Numbered from the stretch's first letter, positions 9,301 through 17,460 are shown. The stretch is 64,000 nucleotides of DNA from an uncultured Shewanella sp. (GCF_947501225.1 NZ_CANMUW010000007.1:141721-205720), one strand, 5' to 3'. Translations and numbers: made by a program. The notes: generated by a model not told the origin, from the letters alone.

Positions 9301-9762
9301 ATGAAATTAGATCTGAAGAGAAGCCTTTTAGCCTGTATTGCAGGCACTGTTTTAGCCACTACAGTACAAGCAAACACCTTTAAAGATAGTGATGATGCGA
9401 TTCATTACCGTCAATCAGCGTTCAGTTTAATGGCACATAATTTCGGCGACATGGGCGCGATGCTGAAAGGGAAGAAACCTTTCGATGCTAAAACTTTCAA
9501 CCTTCGAGCAGAAAACGTTGCGGCGCTAGCTAAGTTGCCCTCAGAAGGCTTTATCGAGGGCTCAGATAAAGGCGAAACCGGTGCACTTTCAAAAATATGG
9601 ACAGAGAAGTCTGATTTTGATGCCAAGATGAAGCAACTACAACAAGATTCAGCGGCTCTCGCCATCGCCTCTAAATCCGATGATAGAAAGGCACTGAAAC
9701 AGGCCTTTATGAAAACAGCCAAAAACTGTAAAGGCTGTCACGACGTGTATAAAAAAGACTAA
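9301..9762 (+). CDS. Cytochrome c'
   Basis: A periplasmic class II c-type cytochrome, a four-helix bundle that binds NO and is thought to protect against nitrosative stress. The 153 residues start with a Sec signal peptide (basic MKLDLKRS, hydrophobic core, cleavage near VQA-N at residue 24). The single haem site CKGCH sits at residues 143-147, very near the C terminus, as the class requires. It faces a cytochrome b561 gene, a pairing that could deliver electrons to it. The genes are convergent and separated by a tandem repeat. Confidence 0.9.
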   Translation: MKLDLKRSLLACIAGTVLATTVQANTFKDSDDAIHYRQSAFSLMAHNFGDMGAMLKGKKPFDAKTFNLRAENVAALAKLPSEGFIEGSDKGETGALSKIWTEKSDFDAKMKQLQQDSAALAIASKSDDRKALKQAFMKTAKNCKGCHDVYKKD

Positions 9763-9788
9763 ACGCTATACAGAAGATACCCTAGAGT

Positions 9789-9885
9789 GAGCTACGAGTT
9801 CAATTACTCGTAGCTCGTAGCTCGTAGCTCGTAGCTCGTAGCTCGTAGCTCGTAGCTCGTAGCTCGTAGCTCGTAGCTCGTAGCT
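9789..9885. repeat. 7-bp tandem repeat (CTCGTAG x 11) with inverted flank
   Basis: Eleven perfect tandem copies of CTCGTAG run from 9807 to 9883. Just before them GAGCTACGAG (9789-9798) is the exact reverse complement of the first ten repeat bases, so a 10-bp hairpin with an 8-base loop can form. The array lies between convergent genes, and its last bases form the stop codon of the cytochrome b561 gene. Diverged copies of the same word occur at 29650-29727. Confidence 0.95.
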
Positions 9886-10552
9886 AAAGCATATCGACTA
9901 TCGGCCAGATTAAATAGTTTGTAACCACCCCACCTACCGCCAGCAGTAATACCAGCGCCACCAAAAGCGGCTTAAAGGTTAACTGCACATCAAGCTTAGC
10001 CGGCACCTGCTTATAGCCGCTGAGCATAGGACCGACTAGTTTATCCCCTTTCACACCATGGGCAATGACAGCTAACACATGAGCTGCTGCAAATCCAAGC
10101 ATGACATAAAAGATCTTCTTATGAAGCCAAGTCATCAGGCTTCCTGTTTCAGTGGAAACCGCTGCATACAAAGGCCCTTCAGTAAAGATTTCATCGGTAG
10201 AAAACAGCCCCGTAGAAAGCTGTAACGTGATCAGAGTCATGAGCGCCAACACCATATAACCACCCAAGGGGTTATGTCCTATGCTAGCCGAAATGCCTTG
10301 TTCTCTGGTCTTGCGAACATATTCCAGGACAGTTTTAGGGTGCTTGATAAAGTGGGTAAACCGGGCCGTATCACTTCCTATAATGCCCCACACCAAGCGG
10401 CATATAATGAGAACCATCAGACAGTAAGCCAAAATTTGATGCCACTCCATCTCTGAGGCATCGGCGGTCCACCACAATCCACCTAACAGGGCAATCATCC
10501 CCCAGTGAAAAAACCTGACCGGTAGGTCCCAGACTTTAATCTTTGTTTGCAT
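9884..10552 (-). CDS. Cytochrome b561 family protein
   Basis: A di-haem b-type cytochrome of the inner membrane that should pass electrons from the quinol pool to periplasmic partners, plausibly the adjacent cytochrome c'. The 222 residues start KVWDLPVRFFHWGMIALL, with a haem-ligand His in the first helix, which is a signature of the family. Further His lie in EWHQILAYCLMVL, MTWLHKKIFYVMLG and AAAHVLAVIAHG. Four to five transmembrane segments can be seen, the last near the C terminus (LLVALVLLLAVGG). Its TAG stop is provided at the edge of the 7-bp repeat array. Confidence 0.9.
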   Translation of the reverse strand: MQTKIKVWDLPVRFFHWGMIALLGGLWWTADASEMEWHQILAYCLMVLIICRLVWGIIGSDTARFTHFIKHPKTVLEYVRKTREQGISASIGHNPLGGYMVLALMTLITLQLSTGLFSTDEIFTEGPLYAAVSTETGSLMTWLHKKIFYVMLGFAAAHVLAVIAHGVKGDKLVGPMLSGYKQVPAKLDVQLTFKPLLVALVLLLAVGGVVTNYLIWPIVDML

Positions 10553-10769
10553 TTACAGTCCCGATTTGAAAAGCATTGAATTTTAAAATGAAGAGTGTCG
10601 CTGATGATATTTGAAGCAGATTTGGGAGGCAAATAAAAAAAAGTAACTAAAGTTATCTACTCGAATATGAGCCTGTTTCGGTGTGTTTACAAGCGTTTTC
10701 TGGCCATTATTTTCTAAAATTGCTTAAGTGATCAAATAAAAAGCGAACGGGTTAAAACAGCCGGTAAAA

Positions 10770-10785
10770 CGTGATTTTGATCACG
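10770..10785. promoter_or_regulatory. CRP-type site upstream of raiA
   Basis: CGTGATTTTGATCACG is a perfect palindrome apart from its centre and fits the CRP consensus TGTGA-N6-TCACA with one change at each end. It lies about 60 bases before the raiA ATG, between raiA and the divergent cytochrome b561 gene. cAMP-CRP control of hibernation factors is known in E. coli. Which of the two genes it serves is an inference. Confidence 0.6.
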
Positions 10786-10842
10786 ACTTTCATAGGGGAA
10801 GTTGGTAGTCTGAATTCAAGGAAACAACAAAAGGTTCGACAT

Positions 10843-11205
10843 ATGACAAAGATTACAAGCAAACACCTTGAAGTCACTGCCCTTATCCGCGAACGCATTG
10901 AAGCGCGTCTTGAGAAGCTTTCCAGACATGATGTGCAGTTAATAAACCCACATGTAATCATAACTCAAGAGAAGCAACTTTTTAAAATTGAAACATCGGT
11001 CGGCATCCCGAACAATAAGCTTTTTGCTCAAGCCAAGCATGAAGATCTATACAGCGCAATTAATGCTATGGGTCAAAAACTAGAGAAACAATTGAATAAG
11101 CTTACCCATAAGCCAGAAGCACAACGAACAGCTTCACATAAGCGTCAAGAGGAGGTACTGGAGGATAGTACTGACGCTGATTTAGAAGAGGAATATGCAG
11201 CTTAA
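10843..11205 (+). CDS. raiA: Ribosome-associated inhibitor / hibernation factor
   Basis: Binds the 30S decoding region in stationary phase and cold, blocking translation and stabilising 70S. 120 residues from ATG 10843 (AAGG, 8-base spacer); the open frame to 10771 is rejected because MTKITSKHLEVT aligns with the start of E. coli RaiA (MNITSKQMEIT). It is the short form, with HEDLYSAINAMGQKLEKQLNKLTHK matching the conserved second half and an acidic C-terminal tail. The same raiA-pheL-pheA order occurs in E. coli, but here a 0.7-kb non-coding stretch lies between. Confidence 0.95.
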   Translation: MTKITSKHLEVTALIRERIEARLEKLSRHDVQLINPHVIITQEKQLFKIETSVGIPNNKLFAQAKHEDLYSAINAMGQKLEKQLNKLTHKPEAQRTASHKRQEEVLEDSTDADLEEEYAA

Positions 11206-11217
11206 TAAGCTGATAAG

Positions 11218-11240
11218 CGGCGGAACTTAGCGTTCCGCCG
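11218..11240 (+). other. Hairpin after raiA
   Basis: CGGCGGAAC and GTTCCGCCG form a perfect 9-bp stem with a 5-base loop. No T-run follows, so it is more likely a 3'-end stabiliser or processing site than an intrinsic terminator. Transcription from raiA could therefore continue into the structured region. Confidence 0.6.
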
Positions 11241-11259
11241 AGAAATCACACACAAAGCG

Positions 11260-11895
11260 CTTCACCATGCTACGCTTATATATAGGGTGAAGTTTCAAAG
11301 ATTCATTTATCCCACAGGAGAACCGTGCAGTTTTTAGTTTTTATACAGGCGGACCTGAACTCCATTCATGCCACTTTCGATAAGTGAAGCATAAGGACAT
11401 TAAGCTGACAACAGCTACCACGCCTGAACATATAACGCAGGATAGAGTAAAAACCTAATATTCCGCTTCCCTCAAGAGAGGCTTTGAAGACGGCAATACA
11501 GGTTTCGAAGCCAAAAGGAGCGAAACAGAAAATCGTTTAGTTTCACCCATAGTTAGCCATCTTTGTAGATAGATGCAATGCTGTTAGCTATAAGACGAAC
11601 AAATATAAACTAAATAGCAAATAAAGATAGGAAGTAAGAAGTAGGAAGTAAGCTTGAACACAGGCGAACCAGAAACCATTAAGCAGCTAATAGAAGCGGT
11701 GCTTTGGAGATGAGCTGACAACAGCGATGACGCCTGAAGATAAACGTTTCACTTGATTGGAACTCCAGTTCCGGTTTCACTTTTAAAGAGTAGATGAAGC
11801 TATGGTAGGGGTTTCAAGCGCATAAAGGAGGAACTCACAATTTTATTTTGTTATCTGTTTCACCCAAAGCGCACCTCAGGTGCGCTTTTTTATAG
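11260..11895 (+). ncRNA. Candidate structured non-coding RNA with two related domains
   Basis: No reading frame of note exists here. The stretch contains two related domains at 11345-11430 and 11660-11740. In each, CAGGCG pairs with CGCCTG to close a three-way junction holding two hairpins. One of these is GCTG-ACAA-CAGC in both copies. The other has different bases but keeps pairing (ATGC with GCAT in the first copy, AAGCA with TGCTT in the second). A second shared block follows each (GGTTTC-AAGC, then AAAGGAG, then TTTCACCCA). GGGTGAA (11285-11291) can pair with TTCACCC at 11542-11548 or 11859-11865, and also with 11260-11266. The region ends at a strong terminator. It matches no RNA family I can name. 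Confidence 0.65.
11867..11892 (+). terminator. Strong intrinsic terminator of the non-coding region
   Basis: AAGCGCACCT and AGGTGCGCTT form a 10-bp perfect inverted repeat around one base, followed by six T. It closes the structured region and precedes the pheL promoter region, so it ends a transcript that does not include pheA. Confidence 0.9.
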
Positions 11896-11981
11896 GCTCC
11901 TCTCCCCTTCAAGCTCACCGGAATATAAAACTTATCAATTATTCATTGACACTAAAGAGCTCGAGCTTTACTTTGATAGTG

Positions 11982-12056
11982 ATGACATTACATAACGTTC
12001 ACTTTTTTACTTTCTTTTTTATTCCACCCAACTCGGGAGGCGGAATTTCGGTGTAA
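11982..12056 (+). CDS. pheL: phe leader peptide
   Basis: A 24-codon ORF beginning MTLHNVHFFTFFFIPP. Five Phe codons within six residues make translation sensitive to tRNA-Phe charging. It sits 80 bases before pheA with an attenuator between, as in E. coli ([15 protein letters not shown]). The Shine-Dalgarno is weak, and in-frame GTG and TTG codons lie just upstream. A TTGACA at 11946 may be part of its promoter. Confidence 0.9.
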   Translation: MTLHNVHFFTFFFIPPNSGGGISV

Positions 12057-12102
12057 AAACGAAAGTAAAAATTCCAAAGCCTCCCACTAGGGAGGCTTTT
12101 TT
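12036..12102 (+). terminator. phe attenuator (terminator and antiterminator)
   Basis: The terminator stem AAGCCTCCC / GGGAGGCTT (12077-12098, 4-base loop) is followed by a T-run. The GGGAGGC inside pheL (12035-12041) can pair with the upstream arm GCCTCCC (12079-12085) and so form the competing antiterminator when ribosomes stall on the Phe codons. Both arms can be read directly in the sequence. Confidence 0.9.
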
Positions 12103-12135
12103 GTAGCAGAATTTGGTTAAGACATAGAGGACAGC

Positions 12136-14124
12136 ATGAGCAAACCACAGCCTTTGAACCATACGCGTGAGCAGATAACCGCTTTAGATAAAGATCTATT
12201 GGCTCTTTTGGCTAGGCGACGTGAACTGAGCCTGGCCGTAGCCCGTAGTAAAGAGGTTGACATCCGCCCGATTCGGGATACCCAAAGGGAGAAAGAGCTG
12301 CTGGCCAGACTGGTCAAACAAGGGCGTGAACAGGGGCTAGATGCACACTATGTGATCTCTCTTTACCAGAGTATTATCGAAGACTCAGTACTTAACCAAC
12401 AGGCTTACCTTCAGGGCAGGGCAAACCCTGACACTCAAAAACAGCAATACTGCGTGGCCTACCTTGGCGCCAGAGGCTCATACTCATATCTGGCTGCAAA
12501 TCGTTATTGCGATCGCCGTCAGGTCGATATGCTGGACCTGGGTTGTAAAAGCTTCGATGAGATAGTTCAGGCGGTCGAATCCGGACACGCCGACTATGGC
12601 TTTCTGCCGATAGAAAACACCTCTTCGGGTTCGATCAATGAGGTTTATGATGTACTTCAGCATACAAGTTTGGCTATTGTCGGGGAAACCACCATCGAAG
12701 TCGGGCACTGTCTGCTGGCCAAGGCGGGCAGCTCTATCAATGAGATCAAAACGGTATACGCTCATCCTCAGCCAATAAGTCAATGTAGCCGCTACTTGAG
12801 CCTACACCCGGAGTTCAAACTGGAGTATTGTTCAAGCAGTGCAGAAGCCATGGAGAAAGTCATTGAAAGTGATGATCCCACTGTGGCAGCAATTGGAAGT
12901 GTAGAAGGCGGTGCTCTCTACCAGCTGGAGGCTATTGCACAAGAGCTTGCTAATCAAAAGGTTAATCAAAGCCGTTTCATCGTCGTAGCCAGAAAGGCGA
13001 TAGCTGTTCCCGAGCAGCTTCCTGCCAAATCAACACTCATCATGGCAACGGGTCAAAAGCCAGGTGCCCTGGTCGAAGCCTTACTGGTACTTAAAGCCCA
13101 TAATTTGAATATGAGCAAGCTCGAATCCAGGCCAATTCCCGGCACCCCATGGGAAGAGATGTTCTATCTTGACCTGGATGCTAACCTTTCCAGTGATTCT
13201 ATGCAGGCGGCCTTGAAAGAGTTGGAAAGAATAACAAGATTTATCAAAGTATTAGGTTGCTATCCTTGCGAAACTGTTAATCCGACTCAGCTATCGAACA
13301 GTCAACTGATGATTGAGCCCGATACCAGCCGTGCCGAACATCTCGGCGAAACGATACCGGACTCCGACTCAGAGACAAACAAGCAGTTGAGATATAGCAA
13401 GAAGTATAAACAGGCTGCGACCCGAATAACCTGCGGGCAACTGGAGATAGGCGACGCACACTTTGGTGCAATTGCACTCATCTCCCTGCCACAAGACAGT
13501 AGTCTCTATAGCCAGAAAGCAAAATTACTCAAGGAGGCGGGCTTTCAAGCAGTCGTACTGGAGGGCCTGTCGCGGCAACAAGATGCAACTGCCAATATCA
13601 TTGAGTTCAAGAAAGCGCTGCATCAATTTGATCTCGAGTGCATCATCAGTGTCGAGCATGAAACTGAGCTGAAGTTGGCTAAGGAGCAGGCCAGTATCCT
13701 ACTGGTGACCGGTAAACAGATGAGCAACAAGGCTCTGCTTAAACGTATCGGCTCTTTACATATTCCGGTGATTTTAGAACGAAATACCATGGCTAATGTT
13801 CAGGAGTTCCTTGAGGCAGCCGAAAGCATATTGGAGCAGGGAAACCAGCAGTTGATCTTATGTGAGTCAGGCGTAAGGACCTTCAATGATTCGGTCATGC
13901 CGTCACTCGATCTCGCCGCTTTAGTAGATATCAAAGCGATGAGTCACCTGCCTATACTCATTAACCCGAGCTATGCCTCCACCGCCGATACACTCCCTTC
14001 ACATGCCAAAGCGGCGAAGCAGCTCAGTGCCGACGGCTTGATACTCAACTTTTCATCGACCACAGATAGCTTCAGCGATGAACTCACGGCTTATGGTGAA
14101 CTACTCAGAAGCCTCTACCAGTAA
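12136..14124 (+). CDS. pheA: Chorismate mutase / prephenate dehydratase with DAHP-synthase-like C-terminal domain
   Basis: Converts chorismate to prephenate and then phenylpyruvate. Residues 1-90 are an AroQ chorismate mutase. About 105-285 is prephenate dehydratase (IENTSSGSINEVYD; the usual TRF is here SRF at 279-281). About 298-380 is the ACT domain with ESRPIPG. E. coli PheA ends at 386, but this protein goes on to 662. Residues 432-662 resemble the type I-beta DAHP synthase fold: IPVILERNTMANVQEFLEAA, LILCESGVRTF and ADGLILNF line up with KRG...T.EEF, ILCERGIRTY and ADGVMAEVH. The ligand-bearing motifs are altered (GPCS to PQDS, DVTHS to NPSYAS, AEVH to LNFS), so it is probably non-catalytic and perhaps regulatory. 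Confidence 0.95.
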   Translation: MSKPQPLNHTREQITALDKDLLALLARRRELSLAVARSKEVDIRPIRDTQREKELLARLVKQGREQGLDAHYVISLYQSIIEDSVLNQQAYLQGRANPDTQKQQYCVAYLGARGSYSYLAANRYCDRRQVDMLDLGCKSFDEIVQAVESGHADYGFLPIENTSSGSINEVYDVLQHTSLAIVGETTIEVGHCLLAKAGSSINEIKTVYAHPQPISQCSRYLSLHPEFKLEYCSSSAEAMEKVIESDDPTVAAIGSVEGGALYQLEAIAQELANQKVNQSRFIVVARKAIAVPEQLPAKSTLIMATGQKPGALVEALLVLKAHNLNMSKLESRPIPGTPWEEMFYLDLDANLSSDSMQAALKELERITRFIKVLGCYPCETVNPTQLSNSQLMIEPDTSRAEHLGETIPDSDSETNKQLRYSKKYKQAATRITCGQLEIGDAHFGAIALISLPQDSSLYSQKAKLLKEAGFQAVVLEGLSRQQDATANIIEFKKALHQFDLECIISVEHETELKLAKEQASILLVTGKQMSNKALLKRIGSLHIPVILERNTMANVQEFLEAAESILEQGNQQLILCESGVRTFNDSVMPSLDLAALVDIKAMSHLPILINPSYASTADTLPSHAKAAKQLSADGLILNFSSTTDSFSDELTAYGELLRSLYQ

Positions 14125-14136
14125 TGTTCAAGGCAA

Positions 14137-14165
14137 AAAAAGAGGACTGCTTAGTCCTCTTTTTA
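14137..14165 (+). terminator. pheA terminator
   Basis: AGAGGACT pairs with AGTCCTCT around a GCTT loop, with A-run before and T-run after. It lies between pheA and the convergent small membrane-protein gene and could act in both directions. Confidence 0.88.
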
Positions 14166-14201
14166 AATGAATACGCCTATTAAAGAATGCATCTAAGGCC
14201 T

Positions 14202-14537
14202 CTATATGGCTGCGCCGTCGGTCAGGTTCAGCCACCCCTTCAATATCCTGTGGCAAAACCAGAGTGTGGCTATCAGGTAGATGATCACGCTCAGCCATAT
14301 TTGTGACAGAGAAAAACCGACCCCTCCCAAGACCATGAAACCGATTGTTGAATGTCTCTGCCAGCGAAGGTGAGAGCTAATCATGGCACCTGAAGATGAT
14401 GATTTCTGGCCTAGATTAATGATAAGACCCAATAAAGTCGGAAGGAAAAACAGAGGAAATGCAGTCATTAACGCATATAACAGGTGCGCCAAACTTGGGT
14501 CGTCTATGGTGAGTCTTTGAGAAGTTGTCGATATCAT
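14202..14537 (-). CDS. Small inner-membrane protein of unknown function
   Basis: 111 residues from ATG 14537, chosen over 14567 because GGAG stands 8 bases upstream. Three hydrophobic segments follow a short soluble start: about 21-45 (LLYALMTAFPLFFLPTLLGLII), 63-80 (IGFMVLGGVGFSLSQI) and 82-97 (SVIIYLIATLWFCHRI), with SSHLRWQRHS between the first two. The arrangement recalls small DUF4870-type membrane proteins, but I cannot assign it. It lies downstream of hcr on the same strand, 99 bases away. Confidence 0.7.
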   Translation of the reverse strand: MISTTSQRLTIDDPSLAHLLYALMTAFPLFFLPTLLGLIINLGQKSSSSGAMISSHLRWQRHSTIGFMVLGGVGFSLSQIWLSVIIYLIATLWFCHRILKGWLNLTDGAAI

Positions 14538-14636
14538 AGATAAGCTCCGAAGTGACAATGTATGCAAAGATCAAATAACACTCATCTTTAACAATACGTT
14601 GTCACCGGGCTTAGCGCAAATCTATAGATATAAAAT

Positions 14637-15731
14637 TTACAACGCCAGAGAGATATCTGACTTCAATTTTGTTGAACATGCCAACACATAACCTTGCTCA
14701 ATCTCATCTGCTGTTAGTGTCATTTGGCTGCTGGACTCTGTCTCTCCCTCCAACACCTGACACTTACAGGCTCCGCATACACCGGAGCGACAAGCGGCAA
14801 TAATCGGCAAACCTTCCGCTTCGATCCCCTCCAGCAAGGTTTGATCGGCTTCCATGGCTCGCTCTCTGTCACGGATTTTCAACATGAAGCTACCCTGCCC
14901 GCCATCGGAGGCTGTGACGTTTTCCGGTGTGGTGACTGAAGCTCCGCCAAAGCTCTCTTGATGATACCTTTGCATGTCGAAATCCAGTGATTCCAGCAGA
15001 GACTTGACCCCAACCATAAAGGGCTCTGGCCCACAGACAAAAATGGTTCTATCGTGATAATCGGCAACTAACTTTTTAAGGCTGTCGGCACTGATGCGTC
15101 CTGTGGCGCCTTCGAAAGATTCTGGCATATTTTCAACGCCAGACTCGAGAATATAACTCAACTTAAACGACTGATTGTTATAATTTATCGTGTCCAATTC
15201 AGTTCTAAAAATCAGATCTTCAGGGCTCTTAGCGCAGTGAAGAAAAGCGATATCGGCACCGACTTGGGTATCGGTAAGCCAACGTGACATGGAGTACATA
15301 GGGGTTACCCCACTTCCCGCACTTAAAAACAGATACTTGTCTGCTTTAATATCGATAAGATTAAAGACCCCGTCGGGCCCACTTGCAGTTATGGTACCGC
15401 CAACATCCAAGGATTGAACCAGATGGTTTGAGAAAAGGCCTCCCTCTATTTGCTTAACCGTTACAACAATTGAATAAGGACGCGAAGGAGAAGATGAGAT
15501 GGTGTAGCTACGATATACCTGTTTTCCGTCAATCTCAGACTTAAAGGTAAGAAATTGCCCCGGTTTAAACTGAAACTTTACCGGTTCGGTGCCCTGAAAG
15601 CGAAAACTGAACACATCATGGGTTTCCTGCCACTTCTCAACACATAATAAGGTGACCTCCCCATGTTGCCATGTAGGAGAGTTTAACTGTTGCTCATCAC
15701 AATGAGTCGGAGAGATTAGATCTATGCTCAT
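14637..15731 (-). CDS. hcr: NADH oxidoreductase of hybrid cluster protein
   Basis: Passes electrons from NADH to Hcp. 364 residues from ATG 15731 (AAGG upstream; an upstream GTG at 15767 is less likely). The N-terminal two thirds is a ferredoxin-NADP reductase type module with the FAD motif RSYTISSSPS and the NAD motif GSGVTPMYSM. CGPEPFMVGV ends the NAD domain. The C-terminal plant-type ferredoxin domain has CRSGVCGACKC and a fourth Cys in VLACST for its [2Fe-2S] cluster. It follows hcp, with a hairpin between. Confidence 0.95.
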   Translation of the reverse strand: MSIDLISPTHCDEQQLNSPTWQHGEVTLLCVEKWQETHDVFSFRFQGTEPVKFQFKPGQFLTFKSEIDGKQVYRSYTISSSPSRPYSIVVTVKQIEGGLFSNHLVQSLDVGGTITASGPDGVFNLIDIKADKYLFLSAGSGVTPMYSMSRWLTDTQVGADIAFLHCAKSPEDLIFRTELDTINYNNQSFKLSYILESGVENMPESFEGATGRISADSLKKLVADYHDRTIFVCGPEPFMVGVKSLLESLDFDMQRYHQESFGGASVTTPENVTASDGGQGSFMLKIRDRERAMEADQTLLEGIEAEGLPIIAACRSGVCGACKCQVLEGETESSSQMTLTADEIEQGYVLACSTKLKSDISLAL

Positions 15732-15750
15732 GGGTAACCTTATCGATAGA

Positions 15751-15787
15751 AAAAACAAACTGACCACCTGAGAAAGCGCGGTCAGTT
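15751..15787 (-). terminator. Hairpin with T-run between hcp and hcr
   Basis: AACTGACC and GGTCAGTT make an 8-bp perfect stem with a 14-base loop, followed on the minus strand by TGTTTTTTC. It lies in the 70-base gap after hcp and probably lowers hcr expression relative to hcp. Confidence 0.65.
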
Positions 15788-15801
15788 ATTTCAGTGCCAG
15801 T

Positions 15802-17460
15802 TTAAGCGACGTTTAAAATTGTCTTAAGATCTTCTTCTACGGTCGTTGTGTTACGAAGACCAAACTTATCTTCCAATATTTTAAGCAGGTTAGGAGTTAA
15901 GAACGCCGGAGGAGTAGGACCGGTACGAATATTCTTAACACCTAATGATAAGAGTGTCAGCAGGACCACAATCGCCTTCTGCTCAAACCATGAAAGTACA
16001 AGACTCAATGGCAGCTCATTGAGCTCACACTCAAATGCTTCAGATAGCGCGATAGCAAGCTGAATTGCCGAGTAGGAGTCATTACACTGACCGATATCGA
16101 GCAGGCGTGGAATGCCGTTAATATCACCAAACTCAAGCTTGTTGAACTTATATTTACCACAGCCCAGAGTCAGAATCACGGAATCATCCGGCGCCTGAGT
16201 CGCAATATCGGTAAAGTAGCTACGCTCAGCTTTATCACCATCACAGCCACCAACAAGGAAGAAATGCTTGATAGAACCATTCTTCACATTTTCAACTACA
16301 GCCGGAGCGGCAGCCATCAACGCATTGCGTGCAAAACCTATGGTGATTAGATGGGGGATCTCATCATAGGTGAAGCCATCGAGTGCTAATGCTTTTTCAA
16401 TAACCGGAGTAAAGTCATCACCCACCAGATGAGTCACTCCAGGCCAGCCCACGATGCTGCGGGTGAAGATACGATCTGCGTAGTTACCTACGTTCGGATC
16501 GATAATACAGTTAGAGGTCATCACTACCGCACCAGGGAAGTTAGCAAACTCTTTCTGTTGGTTCTGCCAGGCACTACCATAGTTACCTACCAGGTGTGGA
16601 TACTTCTTAAGCTCAGGGTAAGCCAATGCAGGCAGCATCTCACCATGAGTAAAGACGTTGATCCCTTTACCTTCTGTCTGCTTAAGAATAAGTTCAAGGT
16701 CGACCATATCGTGGCCGGAGACCAGAATAGCCTTGCCTTTTACGGCAACGGTATTCACCTGAGTCGGCTCAGGATGACCGAAGGCCGCGGTCTCACCTTC
16801 ATCGAGCATAGCCATCACTTTATAGTTTAACTGGCCAATCTCCATAGACGTTGCAAACAGCTTGTCGACATCAACCGAGTCTTCGCCAAGGAATGCCATG
16901 ATCTCATGGAACTGACCGGCAATTTCATCACTGGTTTGGCTGAGGACGCGCGCATGCTCCATATAAGCCGCCGCGCCTTTCAGGCCATATAGACACAGCA
17001 GACGAAGACCCAGAATATCTTCATGTACATCGCCACGGTTAGGTGCCGCTTGAGCCGCTTGAGTAATCATCTCAGGCTTAGACGTCGCCAGTACCAGCTG
17101 CGCAGGAGCACTCATCTGCTCGGGAGTAACTCCCTTAGCAACACAAGCGGTCTCATAGGCATCTTTCAGACGACCACGGAAGGCATTAGCTTGCTCTACA
17201 TATTCGACGAGTCTGGCATCGTCGAAGTTAACGTTGGTCAAAGTAGCAAAGAAGGCTTTAGGAACAAAGGTATCGATTTCATGATCTATGATATCGAACT
17301 CACGAGCTTTGACCGCATAGGCTGATACGCCCTGCAGTACGTAGATAAGTAGATCTTGTAGGTCGGAAGTTTCGGCAAGCTTTCCGCACATTCCCTGAGA
17401 GTAGCTACAACCATTTCCAGCTGGGGTTCTAATTGTTTGTTCACACTGAATACAAAACAT
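15802..17460 (-). CDS. hcp: Hybrid cluster protein (NO / hydroxylamine reductase)
   Basis: A cytoplasmic iron-sulfur protein with a cubane cluster and a hybrid Fe-S-O cluster that reduces nitric oxide and hydroxylamine under anaerobic nitrosative stress. 552 residues from ATG 17460 (GGAG, 8-base spacer), close to E. coli Hcp (550). The N-terminal cluster cysteines are in [27 protein letters not shown]. Later Cys ligands of the hybrid cluster are visible in [21 protein letters not shown] and DIGQCNDSY. In-frame codons to 17499 are not needed. It forms an operon with hcr. Confidence 0.97.
   Translation of the reverse strand: MFCIQCEQTIRTPAGNGCSYSQGMCGKLAETSDLQDLLIYVLQGVSAYAVKAREFDIIDHEIDTFVPKAFFATLTNVNFDDARLVEYVEQANAFRGRLKDAYETACVAKGVTPEQMSAPAQLVLATSKPEMITQAAQAAPNRGDVHEDILGLRLLCLYGLKGAAAYMEHARVLSQTSDEIAGQFHEIMAFLGEDSVDVDKLFATSMEIGQLNYKVMAMLDEGETAAFGHPEPTQVNTVAVKGKAILVSGHDMVDLELILKQTEGKGINVFTHGEMLPALAYPELKKYPHLVGNYGSAWQNQQKEFANFPGAVVMTSNCIIDPNVGNYADRIFTRSIVGWPGVTHLVGDDFTPVIEKALALDGFTYDEIPHLITIGFARNALMAAAPAVVENVKNGSIKHFFLVGGCDGDKAERSYFTDIATQAPDDSVILTLGCGKYKFNKLEFGDINGIPRLLDIGQCNDSYSAIQLAIALSEAFECELNELPLSLVLSWFEQKAIVVLLTLLSLGVKNIRTGPTPPAFLTPNLLKILEDKFGLRNTTTVEEDLKTILNVA

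Noticed and set aside
9807-9885. CRISPR array
   Set aside because: The unit is 7 bp with no spacers; it is a simple tandem repeat.
11206-11895. CsrB/CsrC-type sponge RNA
   Set aside because: GGA words are not more frequent than expected and few sit in clear small hairpin loops; the duplicated three-way junction is a better description.
11206-11895. tmRNA, 6S RNA, RNase P RNA, or glycine or c-di-GMP riboswitch
   Set aside because: None of the conserved core sequences of these RNAs is present.
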